64,000 nucleotides of DNA from Lachnospiraceae bacterium 28-4 (GCA_000403275.2 KE159598.1:894356-958355); one strand, 5' to 3'; positions 27,160 to 35,712 are shown, counted from the stretch's first letter. The notes: a model not told the origin generated them from the sequence alone. Numbers and translations: made by a program.

Positions 27160-27502
27160 CACGAAAATCCATTTTTTTCAAACGGCATGAGCTTTGGGAA
27201 TGGCTGTGGGGGCGGCTGACGGCTGCTGTAGGGATAAAATTTCCGGCTGTTGCTTACAATCAGCAATTTCACTTATGAAATGGTCATAGCACAGGGGAAA
27301 ATTGCCATGGATGGCAATTTTAGGAAACATAGGACAGGATGTCCGTTGTTTCCGCCCCGTTCGGTTGATGTTCTTTGCCCATTTCATTAGTGAAATCTGA
27401 TGGTATGCTCCAGCCGGAAATTTTATCCCTACAGCAGCCGTCAGCCGCCCCCACAGCCATTCCCAAAGCACTGTACCGTTTGAAAAAAAATGGATTTTCG
27501 TG
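27160..27502 (+). repeat. Structured intergenic repeat, copy 1
   Basis: A 343-bp element made of a long inverted repeat and a conserved core. The outer arms run from CACGAAAATCC at 27160 inward through CTTTGGGAATGGCTG to TTCCGGC, and pair with the mirror at 27412-27502. The core (27258-27401) holds an AATTTCACTTATGAAAT / ATTTCATTAGTGAAAT pair, an AAAATTGCCA stem, and GGACA-GGA-TGTCC inside a GGAAAC/GTTTCC stem. Copies 2 and 3 share the core but have different arms. The element ends 18 bp before the -35 of the next gene. No flanking target duplication is evident. Confidence 0.88.
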
Positions 27503-27520
27503 TCGTGCGATGGATTAAGG

Positions 27521-27550
27521 TTGAATACTCAAATAATGTTCCATTATAAT
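27521..27550 (+). promoter_or_regulatory. Promoter of the spo0A-like gene
   Basis: TTGAAT at 27521-27526 and TATAAT at 27545-27550 with 18 bp between. It gives this gene its own transcript independent of spoIVB. Confidence 0.65.
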
Positions 27551-27631
27551 AGACTATAGCAGTATTTGGAAATTAATGGCATCTGCCTTGGATTTTCAGA
27601 TATAGGCAATGAAAAAAGTCGGAGGTTTTAT

Positions 27632-28153
27632 ATGGAGCAGCTGAATCTAACGTCAACAAAGGATAATGAAAGAGTTTATAAAATACTCGGCGACCTGATG
27701 AACATGGATAAAGAATTTCAGATTATGATTACCGTTCCGTCCGGTAATAAAAGCGCATCTATAACAGGACAGGATACTATAATGAAAAATACCGGTCCTG
27801 TGCGGGATCTGGAAAAGGATGTAACGGATATGATACATGAGATCGGTGTACCGGCGCATATCAAAGGCTATCAGTATCTTCGTGAGGCGATTATGATGTC
27901 CGTGGAGGACAATGAGATGCTAAGCTCCATTACAAAGGTTCTTTATCCGTCTATCGCTAAAAAATACCAGACGACGCCAAGCCGCGTGGAGCGGGCTATC
28001 CGGCATGCGATCGAAGTGGCGTGGAGCAGGGGAAGAATGGAAACTTTGGATGCGCTTTTCGGTTATACGATCAATACGGGAAAGGGAAAACCGACAAATT
28101 CGGAATTCATCGCATTAATTGCGGACAAAATAAGATTACAATATAAAAATTAA
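27632..28153 (+). CDS. Spo0A effector-domain protein lacking a receiver domain
   Basis: From the ATG at 27632 (GGAGG 7 nt upstream) the protein has 173 residues. Residues about 60-173 match the Spo0A DNA-binding domain closely: [35 protein letters not shown], the recognition region [20 protein letters not shown] and [17 protein letters not shown]. The first ~55 residues are not a receiver domain: no Asp-pocket motifs are seen and the length is half of what a receiver needs. It occupies the place after recN-spoIVB where full-length spo0A normally lies. Either a second spo0A exists elsewhere or this one has lost its receiver. In Spo0A, removing the receiver relieves autoinhibition, so activity may be set by expression level. 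Confidence 0.9.
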   Translation: MEQLNLTSTKDNERVYKILGDLMNMDKEFQIMITVPSGNKSASITGQDTIMKNTGPVRDLEKDVTDMIHEIGVPAHIKGYQYLREAIMMSVEDNEMLSSITKVLYPSIAKKYQTTPSRVERAIRHAIEVAWSRGRMETLDALFGYTINTGKGKPTNSEFIALIADKIRLQYKN

Positions 28154-28161
28154 ATTAAATC

Positions 28162-28190
28162 TTTCAAACGCTTCCAATATGATGTATAAT
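28162..28190 (+). promoter_or_regulatory. Possible promoter of glgA
   Basis: TTTCAA at 28162-28167, 17 bp, TATAAT at 28185-28190. The -35 is weak, the -10 perfect. Confidence 0.5.
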
Positions 28191-28217
28191 ATTGCTAATT
28201 CTATTGGAGGTATGACT

Positions 28218-29663
28218 ATGAAAAAAATATTATTTGTTGCATCGGAGGGTGTTCCGTTTATTAAAACGGGTGGTTTGGCAGATGTAGTCGGCTCCTTGCC
28301 GAAGTGTATTGACAAGGAGTATTTTGATGTGAGGGTCATGATTCCTAAGTATACATGCATGAAACAGGAAATGAAAGACCTGATGACTTATAAGACGCAT
28401 TTTTATATGGATTTTAATTGGAAAAACGAGTATGTCGGGATTTTGGAGGCGGAAGTGGATGGAGTGAAGTATTATTTCATCGACAATGAATCCATGTTTA
28501 ATGGATTTAAGCCATACAGCGATAACGTTTTGGATGAAATTACGAAGTTTTCATTCTTTTCCAAAGCGGCTTTATCGACGCTGCCATTGATCGATTTCAG
28601 GCCGGATGTCATTCATTGCCATGACTGGCAGACGGGGCTTGTTCCGGTATATTTAAAAGAACGTTTCCAGGGAAATGAATTTTTCCGCGGAATTAAGACG
28701 GTTATGACGATTCACAATTTGAAGTTCCAGGGAAAATGGGATGTGAAAACGGTCAAATCCATTACCGGGCTGCCGGATTATTTCTTTACTCCTGATAAGC
28801 TGGAGGCATATAAAGATGCCAACCTGCTCAAAGGCGGACTGGTATATGCCGACGCGATCACAACGGTAAGCGATACTTATGCGGAAGAAATTAAGACTTC
28901 CTTCTATGGGGAAGGATTAAACGGGCTTCTTCAGGCGAGAAGCGGCGATTTAAGAGGAATCGTAAACGGGATAGATTACGATGATTTTAATCCGGAAACG
29001 GATAAATACATCGACCATAACTATAATTCCGTGAATTTCCGGAAAGAAAAGATAAAAAACAAACGGGCTTTACAGGCGGAGCTTGGGCTGGAACAGGATG
29101 ATAAAAAGATGCTGATCGGCATCGTATCCAGGCTTACCGATCAGAAGGGCTTTGACCTGATAGACTATATGATGGATGAGCTTTGCCAGGATGCAGTGCA
29201 GATCGTAGTGCTTGGTACGGGTGAAGAACGTTATGAAAATATGTTCCGTCATTTTGACTGGAAATATAACAATAAGGTTTCGGCAAATATTTTCTATTCG
29301 GAAGCTTTATCCCACAAGATTTATGCATCCAGCGATGCTTTCCTTATGCCTTCCTTATTTGAACCCTGTGGTTTGAGCCAGCTGATGGCGCTCAGATACG
29401 GAACGGTGCCGATCGTCAGGGAAACGGGAGGATTGAAGGATACGGTTCAGCCTTACAATGAATATGAAAATACGGGAACGGGCTTTAGCTTTACTAATTA
29501 TAATGCCCATGAGATGCTGGCATCTATCCGTTATGCGGAACGCATTTATTACGATAAGAAACGGGAGTGGAATAAAATCGTTGACAGAGGAATGGCAGTT
29601 GACTTCTCCTGGGAGGTATCCGCAAAGAAATATCAGGAAATGTATGATTGGCTGGTAGGATAA
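28218..29663 (+). CDS. glgA: Glycogen synthase (ADP-glucose type)
   Basis: GlgA adds glucose from ADP-glucose to alpha-1,4-glucan. The 481-residue GT-B protein has the N-terminal ADP-glucose site KTGGLADVVGSLP (Lys16), HCHDWQTGLVP, and the C-terminal GIVSRLTDQKGFDLI and EPCGLSQLMALRYGTVPIVRETGGL. ATG 28218 is 7 nt after GGAGG; ATG 28212 is too close. No other glycogen gene is nearby, so its partner enzymes must be elsewhere. Confidence 0.95.
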   Translation: MKKILFVASEGVPFIKTGGLADVVGSLPKCIDKEYFDVRVMIPKYTCMKQEMKDLMTYKTHFYMDFNWKNEYVGILEAEVDGVKYYFIDNESMFNGFKPYSDNVLDEITKFSFFSKAALSTLPLIDFRPDVIHCHDWQTGLVPVYLKERFQGNEFFRGIKTVMTIHNLKFQGKWDVKTVKSITGLPDYFFTPDKLEAYKDANLLKGGLVYADAITTVSDTYAEEIKTSFYGEGLNGLLQARSGDLRGIVNGIDYDDFNPETDKYIDHNYNSVNFRKEKIKNKRALQAELGLEQDDKKMLIGIVSRLTDQKGFDLIDYMMDELCQDAVQIVVLGTGEERYENMFRHFDWKYNNKVSANIFYSEALSHKIYASSDAFLMPSLFEPCGLSQLMALRYGTVPIVRETGGLKDTVQPYNEYENTGTGFSFTNYNAHEMLASIRYAERIYYDKKREWNKIVDRGMAVDFSWEVSAKKYQEMYDWLVG

Positions 29664-29680
29664 AAAGGACGGATACTTTT

Positions 29681-31369
29681 ATGTCTGATAAAAAGAGTGT
29701 GTCTCAGAGTCAGGGCAGAAATAATAAAAAAGACGGGTTTATTATGCAGGCGGGTATTCTGGCGGCAGCCTCTATCATATGCCGTATGATAGGGCTGCTC
29801 TACCGGGGACCGCTGACTGGTATCATCGGGGACGAAGGGAATGGGTATTATAGCACTGCTTATAATATTTATACCATCGTCCTCCTGGTATCATCCTATA
29901 GCATTCCGTCGGCAATCGCAAAGGTGCTTGCTCAGAGACTTGCGCTGAAAGAATACCGTAATGCACAGCGAATTTTTAAATGTGCGCTCGTTTATGTTAT
30001 GGTAGTCGGGGGAGCCGCAAGTCTTATCTTGTTTATAGGGGCGCCTTATTTTGTTATGGGCAATTCGATACCGGTTCTTCGGGTTTTTGCTCCCACTATT
30101 TTTTTCTATGGGCTGTTAGGAGTGCTGCGCGGATATTTTCAGGCGCACCGCACAATGATGCAGACTTCGGTGTCCCAGATATTGGAACAGATTTTAAATG
30201 CGGCTGTCAGTTTGGGGGCGGCTTATGCTCTTATGCAGACTGCCGTATCTGCGGGAGGAGACGGCAGTACCCAGGCAATGTACGGGGCGGTAGGCAGCGC
30301 GGTCGGCACAGGAGCCGGTGTAATAATTGCGCTGCTGTTTATGGCGGTTATTTATATGATGAACCGTAAAATGATAAAACGCAGGGCGGCTTATGACAGG
30401 ACGGAAACGCAGGAGTCTTACTGGGACATTTTTAAACTGATGATGGCGGTGGTGACACCGTTTATTTTGAGTACTTGCATTTACAACCTGACCACATCCC
30501 TGAATCAGACAATTTATTTGAAAATGATGGTAAAATATAAAGAAATAGATGTGATTGCGGCCACAACGGAATTAGGGATATTTTCCTCAAAGGCGGTGAC
30601 CATTTCCAATATACCGATTGCCTTGGCTTCGGCCATGTCGGCGGCGATTGTTCCGACGATTGCATCCACCTATGCCCAGGGGTCGGTGAAACAGACGAAA
30701 AAGAAAGTAGCGTATGCCATTAAGGTTACGATGCTGATATCCATACCGGCGGCGGTCGGCATCGGCGTACTGGCCCGTCCGGTGATGATGGTGCTGTTTC
30801 CGCAGTTGGAATCTCTGGAGCTGGCTTCCCGGTTGCTGATGGGCCTGTCGGCGACCGTTGTGCTGTATGGACTTTCCACGCTGACGAATGCGGCGCTTCA
30901 GGGAATCGGAAAAGTGAATACGCCGGTCATTAATGCAACGATCGCTATCGTCATTCAGACAGCGGTGTTGGTTTCCATTCTGTATTATACGGATTGGGGA
31001 GTATATGGCGTTATGACCGCTACGGTGCTTTATTCGTTTTTCATGTGTGTATTGAATAATGTTTTTATGAAGAAATATCTGGGTTATAAACAGGAGATCG
31101 ATAAAACTTTTGCACGCCCCGTTTTTTCTGCGGTATTGATGGGGGCGGCTGCCTATGGGATCTATGAGGGAATGGGCTATGTGCTGGCATTATTTATGGA
31201 GTCGGCCTATTTTATGAATCTAATTGCTTTTGCTACAGCGGCTTTGATAGGGGCCATGCTGTATTTTGTGCTTGTTATTAAGCTGAAGGCAGTAAAAGAG
31301 TCAGACCTGAGAGGGCTGCCCAAAGGGAAGATGATCATTAAGGTCGCAAGGAAAATGAAGCTGTTGTAA
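29681..31369 (+). CDS. MurJ/SpoVB-type polysaccharide or lipid flippase
   Basis: A 562-residue multipass membrane protein of the MOP superfamily (MVF/SpoVB group), with about 14 hydrophobic helices. The N-terminal helix segment ASIICRMIGLLYRGPLTGIIGDEGNGYYSTAYNIY is typical of SpoVB-like proteins that move lipid-linked precursors across the membrane. The ATG at 29681 is preceded by AAGGA about 13 nt away; the frame is open from 29648. Its substrate is not evident. A distant second member of the family is at 53063-54400. Confidence 0.88.
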   Translation: MSDKKSVSQSQGRNNKKDGFIMQAGILAAASIICRMIGLLYRGPLTGIIGDEGNGYYSTAYNIYTIVLLVSSYSIPSAIAKVLAQRLALKEYRNAQRIFKCALVYVMVVGGAASLILFIGAPYFVMGNSIPVLRVFAPTIFFYGLLGVLRGYFQAHRTMMQTSVSQILEQILNAAVSLGAAYALMQTAVSAGGDGSTQAMYGAVGSAVGTGAGVIIALLFMAVIYMMNRKMIKRRAAYDRTETQESYWDIFKLMMAVVTPFILSTCIYNLTTSLNQTIYLKMMVKYKEIDVIAATTELGIFSSKAVTISNIPIALASAMSAAIVPTIASTYAQGSVKQTKKKVAYAIKVTMLISIPAAVGIGVLARPVMMVLFPQLESLELASRLLMGLSATVVLYGLSTLTNAALQGIGKVNTPVINATIAIVIQTAVLVSILYYTDWGVYGVMTATVLYSFFMCVLNNVFMKKYLGYKQEIDKTFARPVFSAVLMGAAAYGIYEGMGYVLALFMESAYFMNLIAFATAALIGAMLYFVLVIKLKAVKESDLRGLPKGKMIIKVARKMKLL

Positions 31370-31835
31370 GATCCAGTTCTTTTCCATTGAGGGATGCGTG
31401 GATGAGAATATTATTTTTGTAAGAGAGTTTGAGCGAAAAGAAGGGGGCGTTTTCTTCCAGGAGACGGAAAAAAATGAGGTCCCCTTTCCAGAGGTTCAGT
31501 TCTTCCAACTTGCTTTTGCACACCCATTCCAGCGTTCCTTCATTGCAGTTTTTTAAGGTTCCGGTAAATCCGTCTGCGGTGTAGAGGAACATGTAATAAT
31601 CGGTAATATCGTCGCAAAGGAAAGTAATGATGCCCCGGCAGCGATAGGAAGTCAGGGTAAGTCCTGTCTCTTCCCTGGTTTCGCGTAACAGGCATTCTTC
31701 CGGGCTTTCTCCGGATTCAAAATGTCCGCCAATACCGATCCATTTATCCTTGTTGATATCTTTTTCCTTCTTGATCCGGTGCATCATCAGGTAGGAATCG
31801 TCTTTTTCTATATAACAAAGCGTTGTCAAAGTCAT
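31338..31835 (-). CDS. NUDIX hydrolase
   Basis: The 165-residue protein has a complete Nudix box ([15 protein letters not shown] followed by [11 protein letters not shown]) and the N-terminus [18 protein letters not shown] typical of the 8-oxo-dGTP diphosphatase (MutT-like) subgroup. The actual substrate is uncertain. It is on the minus strand with AAAGGAT before the ATG, and its 3' end overlaps the flippase gene by 32 bp. No terminator is visible between these convergent genes. Confidence 0.88.
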   Translation of the reverse strand: MTLTTLCYIEKDDSYLMMHRIKKEKDINKDKWIGIGGHFESGESPEECLLRETREETGLTLTSYRCRGIITFLCDDITDYYMFLYTADGFTGTLKNCNEGTLEWVCKSKLEELNLWKGDLIFFRLLEENAPFFSLKLSYKNNILIHASLNGKELDLTTASFSLRP

Positions 31836-31883
31836 AAGTATATCCTTTCTTTATCAGGAGGGGTTAAAGCATCGTGTATATAT

Positions 31884-31908
31884 TATAATGAATTGCATGG
31901 ACATGCAA
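31884..31908 (+). promoter_or_regulatory. TATAAT plus palindrome upstream of mntP
   Basis: TTATAATGAATTGC is followed by a perfect palindrome (TTGCATG, loop GA, CATGCAA at 31893-31908) and ends in GC. The same 14-nt lead and a different palindrome occur in the 59-bp repeats at 13316-13433. There is no good -35. It lies 33 bp before mntP. Confidence 0.6.
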
Positions 31909-31940
31909 GCGTTTTCGTGTGCAACAAAGGAGGAAAAGAG

Positions 31941-32501
31941 ATGGATGTTTTTACGCTTTTTACGTTAGCGGCAGGGCTGTCAATGGATGCTTTTGCCGTG
32001 TCGGTATGTAAAGGGCTTGCCATGGGCAGGGCCACATGGAAAAAAGCGGCTGTGGTGGGTGTGTGGTTTGGCGGTTTTCAGGCGCTGATGCCGGCTATTG
32101 GTTATACGCTGGGCATGCAGTTTCGTGAAAAAATAATTTTTATCGATCATTGGATCGCATTTATACTGCTCGCGCTGATCGGAATCAATATGATACGGGA
32201 AGCCTGCGGCAAAGAAACGGAAGAAACGGACGATTCTCTGGCATTTAAAGAAATGCTCGTGCTGGCCATAGCAACCAGCATCGATGCGCTGGCGGTGGGA
32301 ATTACATTTGCCTTTTTATCGGTTTATATTTTTTCTGCAGTAGCTTTTATTGGTGTGGTAACTTTCTGTTTTTCCGTTGCGGGTGTAAAAATAGGGAATG
32401 TGTTTGGCACAAGATACAAAACAGGAGCGGAACTGGCCGGAGGCGTTATCCTGATTCTTCTTGGAATAAAAATTCTTTTGGAACATTTGGGCATCTTATA
32501 A
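31941..32501 (+). CDS. mntP: Manganese efflux pump MntP
   Basis: MntP exports Mn2+. The 186-residue protein has six hydrophobic helices and the DUF204 signature residues: [16 protein letters not shown] in helix 1 and [16 protein letters not shown] in helix 4, each with the conserved Asp. The ATG at 31941 follows AAAGGAGGAAAAGAG. The frame runs open from 31722 but the upstream part overlaps the NUDIX gene. No yybP-ykoY riboswitch, which often precedes mntP, is apparent. Confidence 0.94.
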   Translation: MDVFTLFTLAAGLSMDAFAVSVCKGLAMGRATWKKAAVVGVWFGGFQALMPAIGYTLGMQFREKIIFIDHWIAFILLALIGINMIREACGKETEETDDSLAFKEMLVLAIATSIDALAVGITFAFLSVYIFSAVAFIGVVTFCFSVAGVKIGNVFGTRYKTGAELAGGVILILLGIKILLEHLGIL

Positions 32502-32574
32502 AAGAAAATCATATTCACACCTCAATAAGTTGTAAAAATTTTTAAATAGTCAGAATAAAATCGAGACTGAAGGA

Positions 32575-32604
32575 AATAATAGAAATGCAAACTATTATTT
32601 TTTT
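32575..32604 (+). terminator. Terminator hairpin directly in front of the coat gene
   Basis: AATAATAG (32575-32582) pairs with CTATTATT (32592-32599), followed by TTTTT. It ends 2 bp before the AGGAGG of the next gene, so it closes mntP or acts as a leader attenuator. Confidence 0.65.
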
Positions 32605-32619
32605 CAGGAGGTATAGAAA

Positions 32620-32805
32620 ATGGCTAATATATCAGAATTAGATTTACAGAACCTGCGTCATTTGATTGGCGGATACGATACCACCCATTGCAAAATGAAG
32701 GAGTATGCGGAATGCGCGACGGACTCCAGCGTAAAGCAGTTTTTTGAAAAAGGCGCGAGATCGGCAATGGACAATAAGCAGCAGTTGATGAAATTTTTGC
32801 AGTAG
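32620..32805 (+). CDS. Small CotF-like spore coat protein
   Basis: A 61-residue helical protein with the coat F / ferritin-like pattern (DLQNLRHLIGGYDTTHCKMKEYAECATD). These proteins occur in pairs with a larger CotF-like partner, as here: the next gene starts 12 bp later. Role inferred as spore coat. CAGGAGGT precedes the ATG. Confidence 0.8.
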   Translation: MANISELDLQNLRHLIGGYDTTHCKMKEYAECATDSSVKQFFEKGARSAMDNKQQLMKFLQ

Positions 32806-32817
32806 GAGGGAACGGAT

Positions 32818-33072
32818 ATGCAGGAAAAAACGATGGTAGCGGATACTTTGGCAGGAATTAATGGAGAGCTGGTTCGTTATGGCGGTATGATCGCCCAGAC
32901 CGAAAACAAAGAATTGAAACAGACATTAAAACAGTTCCGTAATGCCTGTGAGCAGTCTCAGGAAGAACTGTATCAGATTGCAAGGGAAAAATCTTATTAC
33001 GTGCCGGCAGCGAAGGCAACGCAGGAAGAAATTGACCATGTAAAATCGCTTTTTAAGAGCGGAACTTTATAA
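32818..33072 (+). CDS. CotF-like spore coat protein
   Basis: An 84-residue protein of the coat F type (VADTLAGINGELVRYGGMIAQTENKELKQTL), all helical, ending with YYVPAAKATQEEIDHVKSLF as in clostridial CotF proteins. It is co-transcribed with the 61-residue partner and followed by a strong terminator, after which the group II intron is inserted. Confidence 0.82.
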   Translation: MQEKTMVADTLAGINGELVRYGGMIAQTENKELKQTLKQFRNACEQSQEELYQIAREKSYYVPAAKATQEEIDHVKSLFKSGTL

Positions 33073-33085
33073 GAACCGGTAAAAA

Positions 33086-33115
33086 GGGCGCGCCTCAAAG
33101 AGACGCGTCTTTTTT
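33086..33115 (+). terminator. Terminator of the CotF-like pair
   Basis: GGGCGCGCCTC (33086-33096) pairs with GAGACGCGTCT (33100-33110) apart from one mismatch and G-U wobbles, then a T-run to 33115. The intron begins four bases after it. Confidence 0.8.
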
Positions 33116-33119
33116 CATT

Positions 33120-35002
33120 GTGTGCCGAGCATGGCGCTAATCTTACTGGTGAAAGTCCAGTCACGGGTATTTACCGCCAAGTGTAGCGAACCACAAGTCG
33201 GTATCAGTAATGGTATGGATGAAGGAAGTGGTGTAGCAAAGTTCTTGAGCCTACGAACAGAAACTTGATAAGGCGATTAGGTGGGTAAGGTTGCAATACA
33301 AACCGAAGCCCTAAGGGTAAACGTAAACCGAAATTGTAAATCAAGAGGTTGTGGAACGAAAGATTAGTGTCTTACCTCGGGAGACCCTACTCACATACCT
33401 AAGGGTATGGTCGAAAAAGGTTTGGAGAGGGAGTCAGATGATGTCATAGTAGGCGAAAGCTGAAGGACTGAAACGATTTATAGTACGAATCGTTATGTTT
33501 AAAATAATATATGAGCCAGAAATCGGGTGGGCAGGAAGGGTAGGAACGTAACCGAGAGGAACTGCTTATACTTAGAGGGGCGATATGTATGAATTTTGGG
33601 ATAAGCCAGAGGAGTAACAACAATGGAATTGATTGAAGTGGTTTTATCAAAAGAAAATCTGAACAGAGCCTATAAAAAGATAGTTGCCAACAGAGGTGCA
33701 GGCGGGGTAGATGGAGTTACGGTAGAAGAACTGGGAAGTTATATAAGGGAGAACAGGGAGAAGATAGTTACATCTCTTAGGAATAGAACTTATATACCGA
33801 AACCAGTCCGGAGGGTATATATTCCAAAAGATAATGGGAAACAGCGCCCTTTGGGAATCCCAACAGCACTTGACAGAACCATACAACAGGCAATAGCACA
33901 GCCCATATCGGATATTTATGAAGAAATATTCAGTGACTACAGCTATGGTTTCAGACCAGGGAGGAGTTGTCATGATGCCATCAGACAGGCATTGGAATAC
34001 TTAAATGATGGATATGAATGGGTGGTGGATATAGATATAGAACAGTTTTTCGACAAGGTAAATCACGACAAATTAATTCAGATACTAAGAGAACAGGTAA
34101 ATGACAGTACCACATTAAATCTGATTCGGAAATATCTGAAAGCAGGCGTAATGGAAAACGGTCTGGAAAAAGCGACTGTCACCGGAGTACCACAAGGCGG
34201 ACCACTTTCCGTCGTGTGCTCAAATATCTATCTGGATAAATTGGACAAAGAACTGGAAGGCAGAGGATTGCGCTTTACAAGATATGCGGATGATGTACTG
34301 ATTTTCACAAGAAGTGAAAAGTCAGCTGAACGGGTAATGAAGTCTGTATGCAGCTGGCTGGAACGGAAATTATTCCTAAAAGTAAACGCAGCCAAAACAA
34401 AGGCAGTCAGGCCAATGCGAAGCAAATATCTGGGATTCACATTTCTGAAAAATGGTGGTGAGTGGAAAGTAAAACCTACTACAGAAAAGAAAAAGAAGCT
34501 TAAGGAGAAGCTGAGTGAATATCTGAAAAGGGGAAAAGCGATAGCAAGACCGCTGGTGGTTACAATCAAACGTGTAAATGAGATTGTAAGAGGATGGATA
34601 AACTACTTTCGCATCGGGCTGATGAAGCAGTTTATGGAAGAGTTTGGACAATGGCTTAGACACAAGATAAGAGTGATAGTCATGAAGCAATGGAAGAAGC
34701 CGAAAACCATTTACAGAAACCTTTGTTACCTGAACAGGAAGAACCACAATGGATTTAGTCAAGAGGATATTTATAAAGTTGCGAATTCAAGACTTGGGTG
34801 GTACAAAAGAAGTGGAATGAACGTAGTGAATTTCATTATCAGTAAAGATTTACTTGAAAATAGGATAAAAGATGGAGCTGGGTTGCTCAATCCCCTATCC
34901 TATTACTTAGTAAAAGTTGGAATATAAGTTGTAGAGCCGTATACGAGACCCGTACGTACGGTTCAATGGGAGGGGCGAGAAACTATTCTCCCTCTACCCT
35001 AT
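33120..35002 (+). mobile_element. Group II intron, probably class C (IIC)
   Basis: The 5' end GTGTG (33120-33124) matches the group II consensus, and an ~500-nt RNA region precedes a reverse-transcriptase gene. Domain V is visible at 34934-34964: GAGCCGTATACGAGA and CGTACGGTTC form its stem. Domain VI follows to a probable 3' end at 35002 (ending TAT). Insertion four bases after an intrinsic terminator, and an ORF lacking an endonuclease domain, are features of IIC introns. The exact 3' boundary is uncertain by a few bases. Confidence 0.85.
33623..34927 (+). CDS. ltrA: Group II intron reverse transcriptase / maturase
   Basis: The 434-residue protein needed for intron splicing and mobility. 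RT blocks are in order: GAGGVDGVTVEELGSYI, PVRRVYIPKDNGKQRPLGIPT, YGFRPGRSCHDAI, WVVDIDIEQFFDKV, VPQGGPLSVVCSNIYLDKLD and the catalytic RYADDVLIF, followed by the maturase (domain X) with RPLVVTIKRVNEIVRGWINYFRIG and a C-terminal KANSRLGWY-type block. No HNH endonuclease is present. All catalytic residues are intact, so the intron may be active. It lies in domain IV of the intron. Confidence 0.95.
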   Translation: MELIEVVLSKENLNRAYKKIVANRGAGGVDGVTVEELGSYIRENREKIVTSLRNRTYIPKPVRRVYIPKDNGKQRPLGIPTALDRTIQQAIAQPISDIYEEIFSDYSYGFRPGRSCHDAIRQALEYLNDGYEWVVDIDIEQFFDKVNHDKLIQILREQVNDSTTLNLIRKYLKAGVMENGLEKATVTGVPQGGPLSVVCSNIYLDKLDKELEGRGLRFTRYADDVLIFTRSEKSAERVMKSVCSWLERKLFLKVNAAKTKAVRPMRSKYLGFTFLKNGGEWKVKPTTEKKKKLKEKLSEYLKRGKAIARPLVVTIKRVNEIVRGWINYFRIGLMKQFMEEFGQWLRHKIRVIVMKQWKKPKTIYRNLCYLNRKNHNGFSQEDIYKVANSRLGWYKRSGMNVVNFIISKDLLENRIKDGAGLLNPLSYYLVKVGI

Positions 35003-35673
35003 TCGCCCAGAGAAATTTCTCTGGACGAAATACGAATCTGTGTTTGATAAGCTTCCGGGCTGACCATACGGCGGTATATGCTGCAAAAATTGGAATAAAC
35101 AGTTTCAGGAGAAACCGGTTCCGGCAGAGTTTCCGGCGAAGTTTCCGGCGAAAGTTTTTCCGTATTCCGAATGGGGAAGAAGAGAAGCCGATAGGGAACG
35201 CCGAATACGGATGCACGGATTCCGGTAAAAACTGCGCCGTTCCGTTCATAAAAATCCAGGCGTTTACAACGGACGGAATATTCGGAGGGATTTTCCGCAT
35301 AGTTGGGATCTTCCGATTCGATCAGAAATCCAGGGATATCCCGGAAAGAGGATTTGATATATTGAAGAAAAAGGGAGCCGATTCCATGGCTGCGGTGATC
35401 TTCCATAACAGCAAAATAATCCAAAAGGCAGCCGCCTTGATCCGGCAGAACGGTAAAAAATGCATAGCCTAATAAGGAGCCTGATTCCATGCGCGAATAA
35501 AGTCCGTAACCGGTATAGATTCCCTCTGCCGCCATTCGCTGAATGGAAGAAACGGGTTTTCTCTCATCTTCCGGAAAGTGCCGGATGGAATGTGTGGTAT
35601 AAATATCGAGAATTTCTTCGCCGGTTAATATTTTAATATCAATATCTTGTCTTTGTAAGCTATCGTTTTGCAT
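34999..35673 (-). CDS. GNAT family acetyltransferase
   Basis: The 224-residue protein has the GNAT core: a beta strand DYFAVMEDHRSHGIGSLFLQ, with RSHGIG as the acetyl-CoA pyrophosphate loop, and LDFYERNGAVFTGI near the C-terminal strand. Acceptor unknown. Its last codons meet the intron 3' end: the TAG stop at 34999-35001 is built from intron bases, so the pre-insertion C-terminus was slightly different. The end contains a Pro/Glu/Ser/Thr repeat (SPETSPETLPEPVSPET). A palindrome CCAGAGAAATTTCTCTGG lies at 35006-35023, inside the 3' end of the gene. Confidence 0.8.
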   Translation of the reverse strand: MQNDSLQRQDIDIKILTGEEILDIYTTHSIRHFPEDERKPVSSIQRMAAEGIYTGYGLYSRMESGSLLGYAFFTVLPDQGGCLLDYFAVMEDHRSHGIGSLFLQYIKSSFRDIPGFLIESEDPNYAENPSEYSVRCKRLDFYERNGAVFTGIRASVFGVPYRLLFFPIRNTEKLSPETSPETLPEPVSPETVYSNFCSIYRRMVSPEAYQTQIRISSREISLGE

Positions 35674-35712
35674 AGTTTTCCTCCGTAATCGGGCAAGGTG
35701 CGGTTTGGTTTT

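Noticed and set aside
27178-27471. Open frame on the minus strand inside structured repeat copy 1
   Set aside because: Similar words (such as FISEIAD or ISLVKSD) recur in frames inside copies 2 and 3 only because the repeat core is conserved. No ribosome-binding site and no protein family.
31836-31940. yybP-ykoY manganese riboswitch before mntP
   Set aside because: The leader is too short and lacks the class's conserved loops; only a simple palindrome is present.
33120-33622. Separate non-coding RNA gene upstream of the reverse transcriptase
   Set aside because: The region fits the 5' RNA domains of the group II intron, so it is part of that element.
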